From positions 769,501 through 833,500 of the forward strand of contig JACVVK020000286.1 in assembly GCA_018292915.2 (NCBI GenBank): a DNA stretch of 64,000 nucleotides, in the 5' to 3' direction. Every line of letters begins with the position of its first letter. The stretch's first letter is position 1. Of this stretch, positions 37,390 to 48,321 are shown one piece after another. The notes beneath the pieces were generated by a model. The model was not told where the DNA came from, did no database searches, and saw nothing but the letters and a program-made list of their open reading frames with translations. A program made the position numbers and the translations under genes. The stretch is from Batillaria attramentaria (lineage: Eukaryota; Mollusca; Gastropoda; Batillariidae).

Positions 37390-39623
37390 GACCATTTACT
37401 AAGGTGTGCATTTGGATATATGTGGACACTTCACACTTTGTACAATAGTGATCACCAATAGGTTTACCTGAAGTAGAAGTTGCTGGACAAGTCCACGTTC
37501 TGGAACATTCTGACATATCTGTAACATTTTACAGAACCAGTGTGTTATGACAGATAAAACAAGCACAAGCACAAACAGAATAAAATTAAGATGTAACTTA
37601 GATTTTAATACTGTAAGGCACCATATTAATTTGCATTGTTCTTAGGAAGCTGTAAAGTGTTCTTAGGAAGTTGTAAAAGATGTTACTTAGATTTTAATAC
37701 TGTAAGGCACCATATTAATTTGCATTGTTCTTAGGAAGCTGTAAAGAAATTCATACTGGAAAACTGCATGTACCAGTGTGCTTGGTGCCACGCGCCAGCT
37801 AATAACATCCCCTGTTCTAATCTCAGATACTAGTGCTAGATCATTTGTGAATGTACTGGTCATAGGAAGGTAAGCCTGGATGATTGCATCTTGCATCATG
37901 AAAGCCTGACTGAAATAAAGTCAAATTAACATGTCGTAAGTACATACAAGGGACACCAACCTGCTCTCATCTGGGTGCACATAACGGACAGTGTCATTTG
38001 GAATGTATAGCATTGACGTATCTTCTATCTTGTAAATTGTGTGTGGACCAATGAGAGCAGCTTTCTTTCGCTTTGTTATCAAGATGATGTACGGGCCTTC
38101 CAAAAATCGCACAAAACCTGCACAACACCAAAGAATAAAGCCTGTTGACTATCAGCAGTGGTCATCACCTACACAGCAGTTGCACATTTAAAAGCAATGT
38201 GGAACATGCATTTTATAACATGTATATAAATGTAGGTTACGCTAATCAGGCGTAATGAAAAAAAAAGATGCATACATTTGTTTGCAAACCACTTAGGGAT
38301 ACCTGTCTCAGCAAGGATTTAAGCAATACACGGTAAGGGCTGACCTAGTACAATGAAAATTAAGTTTAGTTCATGGAAAATAAAAATCGTGAAAAACGCT
38401 GCATCACTGACCAGCAATGCCAAAAGCAGATGTTGTCTTCGACAGGCCTGAAGAGCCTTGTGCTGCACGTTTGCTTTTGTTGCCTCCATCAATCATGGAC
38501 AGGACACTGCGAATCTCTGTGCGGCTGTATTCAACCTGAAACATATTATGTCAAGCATGAATACAATTTCAATAAGTGACGGTTACAACGTTGCAGTTCA
38601 CAGTCAGAGGCATGCACAGGGCAGCGCTCAACACCAACAGATAATGTAATGGTTGACTCAAGGGCAGTCTCTCACAAATGACAAAACTATTCAATACTCC
38701 TTAGAAATAAATCTTACAGTTCAAATAAAACTGACAAACTAAATGTAAAAGTACAAGTAAAGGACAATCACCTTTATGTTGCATTAATTTACAAAGCAAA
38801 ATCATACATGTACCTTTCTTATAATAAAGATCTTGGGTGTACTAGGTGTGTACAATATAGAAATAATGGATATGAAATTTTCTTAATCTATAATAAGGAA
38901 TACCTTATCATCCTGAATGACAAGATCCCGTGGTTCAGTGCGGTCGATTTTTAGAACACGAAAGCGTGTCTCAATCTTGTTGGACCCCACGATGTAGAAT
39001 CTCTGCCAGAATGGAAAACGCTGATTGTTAAGAAAAGCCTATGATAAGGTACAGCTGAACTGAACCTGCGCCTGCTGATGCCATTTACATTAGGACTAGA
39101 CACTATACCAGTGCCCTCTGCAACGCGCGTCCCTGACATTACTGTTTATTGTTTATTGTGAAAACATCATAAATCGGACAAATGAAAAAAAAAGTAGAAT
39201 TGCTGCTTTGACCCTCTAGGACAACTAAATATTTGCAAAAAAGTGGCAAAGTCAACAACTGAACAAGTTAATCACATCATGAGAATACCAAGGAAGTGTT
39301 TACGACCGCCTGTCCTTTCTCAGATTTTGAATTACTGCTATTCCTATAAACTGTGTATCAGAACATTTATGAATGATCCGATTAGCGACTTATATGGAAA
39401 GCACCTCTTCTAATGATATACCAAATCTGTCATGCCAGAAAAATCATTAATGTTGAACATATCTGGTGTATTTACAATGCAACTTCCCTGTGAAGTAAAA
39501 ATGCACTGTACAATTAGGCCGTTTAACTGATGCGCACCATTTTCAGCAAATGCTGGCAGCACTTACCGCTTTCGTTTCGTAAAGGACCAGTTTCTGCATC
39601 CAATTTACCACCGGCACCTCCAT
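27164..39623 (-). CDS. FIG4: Polyphosphoinositide phosphatase FIG4/SAC3, 23 coding exons
   Basis: FIG4 is the SAC-domain 5-phosphatase that removes the 5-phosphate from PI(3,5)P2. It works in the PIKfyve-VAC14-FIG4 complex on late endosomes. Exons: 39623-39567, 39002-38904, 38535-38412, 38117-37961, 37518-37468, 36650-36391, 35582-35445, 35306-35206, 34881-34719, 34105-34008, 33657-33524, 33121-33005, 32740-32605, 32240-32182, 31879-31713, 31353-31212, 31013-30955, 30630-30486, 30054-29977, 28639-28468, 28079-28000, 27673-27548, 27341-27164. The sum is 2841 nt, 946 aa plus stop, against about 907 aa in human, with phase kept throughout. The start [19 protein letters not shown], the SAC motif [15 protein letters not shown] and the end [12 protein letters not shown] match the family. 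Exon 6 carries a serine-rich insertion. Confidence 0.96.
32605..32740 (-). other. FIG4: FIG4 catalytic exon with CX5R loop
   Basis: This exon encodes [19 protein letters not shown]. The CVDCLDR segment is the SAC-family CX5R(T/S) phosphate-binding loop; the first Cys is the nucleophile and the final Arg binds phosphate. Both are present. The next conserved block, [20 protein letters not shown], is in the exon at 31879-31713. Confidence 0.95.
34930..35135 (+). repeat. tRNA-derived SINE family B
   Basis: The head CAGTGGTATAGTAATTAAG resembles an A box and GGTTCAAGTTCCACTT a B box, spaced as in a tRNA. The body then reads GAGCCGATCGTCAGGTTC and CTTCCTCCCCCTCTGC, shared with 22206-22340 on the other strand. 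It lies in the FIG4 intron between exons 9 and 8. Confidence 0.75.
37145..37215. repeat. Short interspersed repeat shared with 48925-48975
   Basis: AATTTAAAGGATGCCCTC followed by CCTCTTGCGGAAG also occurs near 48935-48970 (TATTTAAAGGATGCCCTCC). Both follow an AT-rich AATAATAAT-like lead. It is non-coding, in the FIG4 intron between exons 6 and 5. Confidence 0.6.
37596..37746. repeat. Two-copy tandem duplication, period 89 bp
   Basis: ACTTAGATTTTAATACTGTA and CACCATATTAATTTGCATTG occur at 37596 and again at 37685, nearly identical. This is a recent local duplication in the FIG4 intron between exons 5 and 4. Confidence 0.85.
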
Positions 39624-40048
39624 AACGCGCCAGCAGGACGGTAAAAATAAATAAAGAATGATAGATTGGCATCGGACCGATATGCACGGGACCACAACAA
39701 GGGAAACTACTCTAGCAAACACAAGAGTCGTCTGTCGGCCTTCATTCGCAGAAAATCGTCCCTTTGAATACAAATTATTTGCCAAGTGATTAACGAATCG
39801 ATAGAAGGACATGTCTATTTCAATACCGTATCCGTTCGAAGAGACACAAAAACCGCTCGTGGCAATAACTGCGTTGAACAAAACGATTCTGTGCATCAAG
39901 GGGCGCAACTCCTCATGGCATCAGGTCTGGCCAACAGGCCTACACTTCGTCAACTTGGAGGGGATTATATTGCTATCAGTTGCGTACGCGTGTGTCTGTA
40001 TTTCTGAAAAATATCTCAAGTACTGGTTAACTAACCAACACCATTTTT

Positions 40049-40082
<34 letters not shown>

Positions 40083-40417
40083 CACATCACCGACCTCCAA
40101 AGGTCTTCCCTTTTCTTCTTTTGTGTGTATTTCATTTGTTTTTGTCCTTCTTTGTACAGTGTAGTTCTTAGAGTTACTTTTGTTGCTTTGGGCCAATGTT
40201 CTTATAACAAGCTGCGCACAGTGGAACAGTATTTCTGGCTGGCATGATCTTCTGTTCCACTTTTGGCCAGCTCCTGGCTCCATGCATTAACATCAGAGTG
40301 AAATATGTTCATGTAAAAACAAAATACGAGTTGCAAATGGCTGACCCGTTCTTCCTAAGAATGATCTCCCTGTTTGAATGCACCTGCACAGTTTAACTGG
40401 TGATTATTAGCTATTAG

Positions 40418-40480
<63 letters not shown>

Positions 40481-43181
40481 GAAATTTGTCAGAAAGTGCT
40501 GTGTAGTGCTGAGCATAATTCTAGGTACAGGTAGTCTCTTACGGTCAAAATAATCAAGTAGGTGTCTTTAAAAAATCATGACAGAAAGCACAAAAGAAAC
40601 ACCAATCAGTATTGCAAAGTTTCTTAGTGAATGAAAATATCACACTCATTTACAAAGAAATCCGAATAAACATATAAGTAAACCCAGCAGTGTCCACCAG
40701 TATGTCATGAAGTATAAATCAAATAGCAGAGTAGAGGTGGTGCAGTAATCAGCAATAAAAGTACATGTAGAAAGAATAAGCATGAAGGCTCAGTGAATCT
40801 TTGTATGTCACCCTTCAATGTGAAAAACAAACATTTCAAGAAGCATTGCGATTGTCACAACCCGCTTCGGGTCTACCAGAGACGCAAGTTGATCGGAGCC
40901 GGGGAAGTAAATAAATCCGCTGCGGCGGAGCTCTGTGCCACGTTTTGTGTTGTATGGTGTGCACGTGCGTGTGTGAATGTCGTGTGACACAGGTAGACCG
41001 TTAGGCACGGGTAGAGCGTTTAGCACGAGCTTGACTAGCCTCGGTCAGCCCTTCGGACCGCGTGACCACCGTCCCTAAGTTTTCCATTGCCTTTTCGCCA
41101 TTGACCGTGCGAGGGTGGACCGCTCGTCGCGGGCTAGCTCAACGCTAGAGGAATTGGTTTCGTCGACCAGATTCTTTAAAGCTGTTCAGTCAGCTGGGTG
41201 CAGCGCCAAGGTGTTTCCTGACGCTGGGATTCGAGGGCCGGACGGGTAGGTGTCATTTACCTAGGTGGGCCCTATTCAGTGCGCCGTTTGGGTGCGTGTA
41301 GCGGGCGGGGCGTGGGCCGGTCGTGCTGGGTCGAGTTGAGGGGGAAGCCTGCCCGAGTTGGTTTACCTTGACGTGTTTGTGTGTCCTACTCTATCTGCCT
41401 GTCTCTCTACGTTTGTGTCTATGTATGTCCCGTTAGCATTATATAAATACAACTCTAATCCTAGTACTAGCCTGGGGTAAGGCTACGGGACTGGCAAAAG
41501 CCTAGCACTGGGGATGAGGGGGGAGGTGAATGTATGACCACCAGACTGATCCCGGCCATCCAGGCCTTTTTCTTTCTGTTTTCCCTCCTCTTCTTGCGGC
41601 GGCGTCCCTGTCTCGAGGCATCTCGGAGGGGAACGACCGGACGGCGGAGCGCGGGACTGCTACGGGAGTTGGCTACAGTTCCCTGGATCGCGACCACCCG
41701 GCCGCCATGGAGGACTGCTGTGCATGAGCGCCCCGAGACTGCTACGGGAGATGGCCAGTCCATAGTCTCCTGGAGACGACCACAGTCCACGAATTATCAG
41801 GCTGGTCACTCACTGTCCCACTCCCTCAAGTGTCCTCGTGCGTGCTACGCGGCTGCCGGTTCCCTAGACTGCCTCATTACGTAGGACGCTCCCTAGAGCT
41901 AGAGTGTATTAGTATGATGTGTAGTTGTCCTAGTTGTGTGTAGGGGAAGGGTGGGGTTCTGTGTATAAACTGTATTTAAGTGTAAATATTGTGTCCATTG
42001 CTGGTGTTCCGTGCGAGAGCGTGCTGAGTGAGTGCACGTGTGACAGCGATATGCCCGTTTTATGTTTCTTTTCTGCTCTAACCTGCCACCACTCTGTGCA
42101 TTACCCTGATATCACAAACTCTTGCATATTTCACCTATATTTAGCCATGAGAATTCGGAGGATGAGACAAAACTGTGACTTAGAGAACAGTCTCTGAATG
42201 ATTTACACAAAATCTCAAATATTCTGCTTTTCTGACTGCACAGCTGTTTAGGACAGACATAATTATGTAACTGTGTGAAATATGAAAACCATGAAAAATC
42301 CATAACAGTGTAAAACTGTGAAACTTCAAAATCTAACACAGAAAAACAATACAGGTAGAAAATAGAAAAAATACTGTGTTCATTAAGTAAGACTCTGTCA
42401 CATCTACACAGACAAATGCAAAAGGTATACAATTATAGATCATGGGTCATTAGTCGTCAATGAAATGTGATATGCATTAAATTTTCACAAATTTTCACAT
42501 CAGTGATATACATGAAGATATATGTATAATATGCATTGCAAGCTGAAACATATCTTTGTTCGCCAAACAGGGAATGTACAAAAAGAATGAATATTTCATC
42601 TACCAGACATCATTTTGATTTAAAGATGAAGTAACTTTTGAATTAAGTTTTAGTCACTCTGTCATGTACATTTTCTCCTTTAACATGCAAAAACAACACC
42701 ATCATCACCAAATCCTTCACAAATGAAATACGAGTCAACGGCAGTTCTATTTGTAGGAAATGATATAAGAAGCTGTATTGCACTTTTCTAAGGCCCAAGG
42801 GCTGTTCCAAACTTTTCAGCGGCAGCCCTAGGTTAACATTATGCTTTGGAATGCTGATACCAATTCACTGATGAAAACACATTAACTATTGCTGTCACTG
42901 CCTGTTTGAGCATTAACTTACGAAAGGTAACACTGCAATTTAAGACTTTATAAATCATAATATAGTCAGTCAAAAAGTTAATTGACTGTCAAAACGCAAA
43001 ACAGATTTAAAAAAAAAACAAAAAAACTTAGACTCCAAGCTCTGAATACAATGCATCAGTGATCCCCCCCCCCCCCCCACACACACACACACACAAAAAA
43101 GAAAAAAAAGTGTGAGTACATGCGCATGACTGGTTTTTCTTGGCACCTGCAAAACAGTGACACCAGATAGTAACATAAAGC
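39624..43181. other. Intergenic spacer between FIG4 start and SIAE stop
   Basis: About 3.6 kb without a recognisable gene. It contains the FIG4 5' flank, two GT microsatellites, a GC-rich block (40860-41900) described separately, and an AT-rich part (42050-43100) with nothing recognised apart from a poly-C/CA stretch at 43064-43095. SIAE transcripts probably end within the AT-rich part. Confidence 0.6.
40860..41900. other. GC-rich block of unknown nature
   Basis: The block stands out against AT-rich surroundings by its CpG and GC content. It contains a TATATAAATAC motif near 41440 and a partial internal repeat: ACTGCTACGGGAGTTGGC near 41658 and ACTGCTACGGGAGATGGC near 41739. Short open frames on both strands show no recognisable family. 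It could be a retroelement LTR or untranslated leader, a CpG island with a noncoding promoter, or a decayed element. Confidence 0.4.
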
Positions 43182-46100
43182 TTAAGGAATGATTTGCGGT
43201 TTGCTCCAATCAATAGTATATGAAAATTCTGTGCTTGGACCTTTTGGTTTTGTGCTGATGAATGGCGGGGCTGGCAATTCATTCACTTCTGCATAGACAG
43301 CACAGCGCTTGAACACGCAGGGTGACTCACGCCAAGCATAGCGGATTCCAGCAGCATACTGACCCTCTCCGCACACCATGCCATCGAGAGATACTGAGCT
43401 GGAGTCCCAGTCCATAATGGGACTTGGCAGCCACCAAGAATTCTTTTGGGTACATTCATCTTGACCATTCACTGTGCAGCACAGCTGAAAAAACAAAGAG
43501 CATACATATTAAATACAAGTTAAATACTGTACAGCACAGAAAAAAGACAAAGAGCATATGCATTAAACACAAATCAAAGAATGAACATCAACCAATCCAA
43601 GAGAACATCCAGTATGAACTATTCCGAGACATCAGCAATAAAACCTAGAGAAAGATGAACACCACATGAAATACAGACTTAATTAGGCTAAAGATATGAA
43701 CACATACAACTGTAAGCACATACCATTACAAACGACCAAAAGAACACACATTCGAGCATACATAACAAAAAAAACAAAAAAACCCCACTGTGGCATATTT
43801 AGACAGTCTTACCTCAAAACCCTCTTGGTTTCGGACTTTAATTGTCCACTCGGTTCCATAGAACAGATTGATATAAACCCCACTCTGGGTGATGTTGGCA
43901 GGCCGAGGTCCAAAGTGCTTTTGTGGTCGATTATAGGCGATGTCCAGACCCGACAAATACAGTCGTTGGGCAACATCCTGCTTGTCTCGTGGATGAATAC
44001 TGAAAAAATAGAGAAAATGTTGACATGCAATGCAAGGTAATTTTTTTTTTTTTTTATACTGGCCAGTATGGCATGGTATGACTATTCCTTGGCGCACATT
44101 TATGTTTCTGCTGAGATGCTCATTGCACCGGGGGAGCCAGGGTGGCCGAATGGTAGAGCGTTGGAGTTCCAATGCTCGGGTCGTGAGTTCGTATCCTGGC
44201 TGGGGCCAAATATTTATGATGGCTTTTTTATCGTTGCCCCATCTTTGATATCACCTGTGTGTGGTGGAAAAGGACGTTAAACTCCAAAACACCCAAAGGC
44301 ACTGCAGGGCTGCAGGATGAAGCAATGAAAGCCTACTGCTGCTATGTGCTACCACCCTGCTGTTTTCAAAAGCAATTAATGTATGTTAGAGGGTGTGATA
44401 ATGAAGCAGTGATGAAATGTGATAAGTTGCTTTGAAAACACATGATTTTCCTTTTAATCAATAATGTGAAAAAAATGGTCCTCAATGTTTTCCAGCCCGA
44501 CAGCACATATTTAAGAAGTAAATCTCAGATCCAGTAAGTTAATGACCTGGAAAGACCTGAAGAGCACCTTACCTGCCCCAAGGAGATGTGAAGTCTGGAA
44601 GGTCCATGGCTACAGCCATAAATACGTTTTTCATCCTTGGATTTGGCACGTACCCATAGTCAGCAGTCTGGTGCCAGCGTACATCCGGAAATCCAGAGAT
44701 TATACTCATGTCAGGTTGGTTGCCTGCCAACTGAAATCAAACAGAAGTTGTTTTAAGGCAGTTTTTTTTTTTTTTTTTTTTTAATGGCATCGCCACGTAC
44801 ACAGAGAATGGCAAAATGAACACATATGCATGTACTGAGAATACACTACCACAGCCCAAACCAGCATGAAAATTTAGATCATTTAAGTCCTGAAAAATTA
44901 CTTTGAAACTAAAGTGGGTCTCCAGACTCAGGATCATGAATGTTAACTTGAAATTTCTTCTCCAGTTTGAATTACAAATATCCTCAGGAGGGTGGGTGGG
45001 TGTTTGAGGGTTTAACATCCTTTTCCACAACGTATGATATCCTCAGGATAAGCTGTGATAAACTGTTAAAATATATAGTAATGTGACCAAGCAATATTAA
45101 TTAACAATACTCGTGAACCTGTGAACACACACACTCTCTATTCTAGAAGTCACTAGGGTGCTATTCCATCAAGGCAGATATACCTGCACAAAACCGAAAG
45201 GAAACGTCGGGCTTGTCTCCCCTGTCTGGGCACTCCATTTTGCTCTCCAGTCGTCGATCATGGCAGGGAAGGTACAGTTGTACATATGCATTTTTGGCTC
45301 ACGTGAATCAGCTTCACCTGTGAAACAAAATATAACAAAAATCAAATGCATTCTTGCATCATGCAAGAAACAAGCATCATTCTGATCCTTTCCTCTCTAA
45401 TTCAAGCTATGGTACCCCCCCCCCCCCCAGCGGTTTTTGTACTAACATGTACAGGAGGTCCCACCCCCCATCCCCCTCCAAAACAACAACAAAAACAACT
45501 ACAACAACAACAAAAAAAACAAAACAAAACAAAACCAAAAAACAAAAAGGAAAACAATATGAAGCTCAACAGATATGTCAGTCACTTAGATGTCCTTATA
45601 ATAAGGACAGGCTAGACCAACAAGATTTATCGATATCAGCTGTCACTGATCAGTGATTCAGCAATACACTGATATTCACAAAGAAGAAGAAAAATTTTGC
45701 ATGGGCACAACCGTCATGCTCAATACAACAGTGCAGTGTACTGAGATATTAATGACTGAAAGGATTGGATCTTTCTAGCTTAAAACTGAACTCAGCTCAA
45801 TCAGTAACGTATGTGCTCGCTACTAAACTAACACTCTGCATACCTTGATACCATATGGCACCATAGATAGTCATCTTGAGCAAAGGGTTGACCATTGCAT
45901 TCCAAAGCTGTGAATTGTCATCTGGGCCTTCGAGGGTAGTGTACTTCTTTGTTGGGGTGTTGCTGTTGTGCAGAAAACAAACAAAAGAAATCTATGCTGC
46001 CTACTGTCACTGACAATTAGTGGACAGGACTAACCCCCTCATAGAATTCCAAGATTGGAACAGCACAGTAAATCTGTGGGAAATAAAACTGCATTCCAGC

Positions 46101-48273
46101 CATTACTGGAGAAAAAAAAGAACCAAACCAACACGACGTTTCAAGCTGCTCTGCTGATTCCTTATAAAATTTATCCCGGAAAGTTAGAGTCATAATACTG
46201 TTGGTTTTGTGCTGCTTATGCTCTACTTGTAAGTTACTCGAAGTTGCCGGCATCAAGCATCCGATGTCATTTCATGTGAATGTATGATTTCTACAAATGC
46301 ATAATCTGCTTCCTTAACCTTTCAAGTCCAACCTGAAGGTAACTTTTGACAACCACTTTAGGACATGTTTGTTTCTATATGTTTGTCCTTCTGAAGGACA
46401 TCTCTAGGTATGCTCACCTAGCCTTTTCCTGGTTAGCCTTCAGTCCACACTTAGCAAGAGCATCTGGGGACGACCAGGCCTCAACTGGGGTGCCACCCCA
46501 TGTGGTGTCAACTAGGCCGATAGGGTAACCCAATTCCTCATACAGCCGCCTCCCAAAGAGCCAACACACAGCGGAGAAATAGGTGAAGGGGGCAGCACCC
46601 ACTGTGGCTGTAAAATGTGACAACAAAGTTACTGTATGTGACTTGGTAAATGGAAGATGTACGCCTGAAAGTACAAGAATATTTTAAAAAGTCATATTCT
46701 TACCATTTAATTTTTCCCTGATGTCTGATGTATTCTGATACCTGCATGTCTTGTCTGGTACATTGGGCATAAATATGTATAAGCTATTATGATGTTAATG
46801 TATTATTGTGACCATGATTATGATGATGTACCAGCAGCAAATGTAATTTCCTTTCATTTCACAAAACAATGGCAATAAATGGTGCAGGAAAGGGCTGTCT
46901 TCTAGGTTGAAAACTCTGGTCTCAGTCATACATTATTTAAAAATACACACACATAAACACATTCACAAATAAACACCCTTGGCAACAAGAGGTTGAAAAC
47001 TCTGGTCTCAGTCATACATTATTTAAAAATACACACACACAACACATTCACAAATAAACACCCTTGGCAGTCCAGCACGACAGCAATGACGTCACACAGT
47101 TTCTGGATTTTAGAAATGACAGCACACTAAAGCAGCAAACACATATCATGAAAAAAAAAGACTCACTGCTATTTGGTAGAGTCCACTGTTCTGCAATCTT
47201 TGTAAGGTCTGTGAGAGGTGTAGTTGAGTAAGTGTCTGCCACAGTAAACAGACGTATGTTGGTGTACTTGCTTGCCTGATCTAGCTCTTCAGTTGCATTG
47301 TCTATCTGAATATAAACAAAGAATTCACTATAATGACATGCATACTTATACTTTATTGAAAGAAAGAAAGAAAGATTGATCACCAAGACACACACTGCTT
47401 TGTGCCCTGTAATGAATGTGAAATTGACTAAGATATAGAACATTTCCTACAACCGGCCCCCGTAGTGTAGTGGTTAGCACTTCGGACTATGGACCGGGAG
47501 ACCCGAGTTCGAGTCCCAGCCGAGGCAAGCGGGATTTTTCCTACCTAGGTCGGCTCCTACCCAGAGCGGGTGTGCTATGGGCCCAATGGGGAGGCTGTTG
47601 CCACATAGCCGAGCTTCACCCACTTCACGGGTGTGACTTTGGGGGTGCTTCCCTTGGTATGACACGTCTTATGATGTGGATGATTACACGGCCGGCACCG
47701 CAGGTGCCGTAGTTCCCGGGCCTGGTTAATGCCGGGATATTTATGACAGGAAGCGTGGAATGCGGCCGTGTCCCGCGGTCCCAAACCACATGGACCTCCG
47801 TAGCATCATCTTACTATCATCCTCATCTCCATCATCATGCATAATAAAAAAAATTTGTCCCAGCTTCCGAGTCCTCCGTAGGTTCCACCCATGACCTGGG
47901 AGGAACACCACTGGAGCCGGCAAAGAGTTGGGACAACCAAAAAAAAAAAAAAAAAAAAAGAACATTTCCTACAAATTGAACCTGTGTGAAATGATTTTAA
48001 ATTAAATTTAAAGTACTGTACATTAATTTAGACTGTGCAGTTTTGGTAACTGGTAACCTGTGTCCTGTTGTAAAATACAACACACAACATTTTATTTCAA
48101 CTTTTTGTGGGTTACAAAAGCCACTCATACAAGTTTATGTTTACTAAACGTATCGACAAGCATCTGCACTTTGGTGGAAATGTTGAATAATTCAACATGG
48201 CAGTAACAGTACACACACACTGCCACACACACACACATGCACACACACACACACACTAGAACAAAACCAAAAT

Positions 48274-48321
<48 letters not shown>

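Noticed and set aside
41467..41884. A protein-coding gene in the GC-rich block
   Set aside because: Short overlapping open frames on both strands are expected from GC-rich sequence. No family motif, intron signals or conserved start was seen.
47458..47530. A tRNA gene (GTAGTGTAGTGGTTAGCAC head)
   Set aside because: The sequence continues into a long body with a poly(A) tail and is bounded by a target-site duplication, so it is a SINE. The cloverleaf is not completed.
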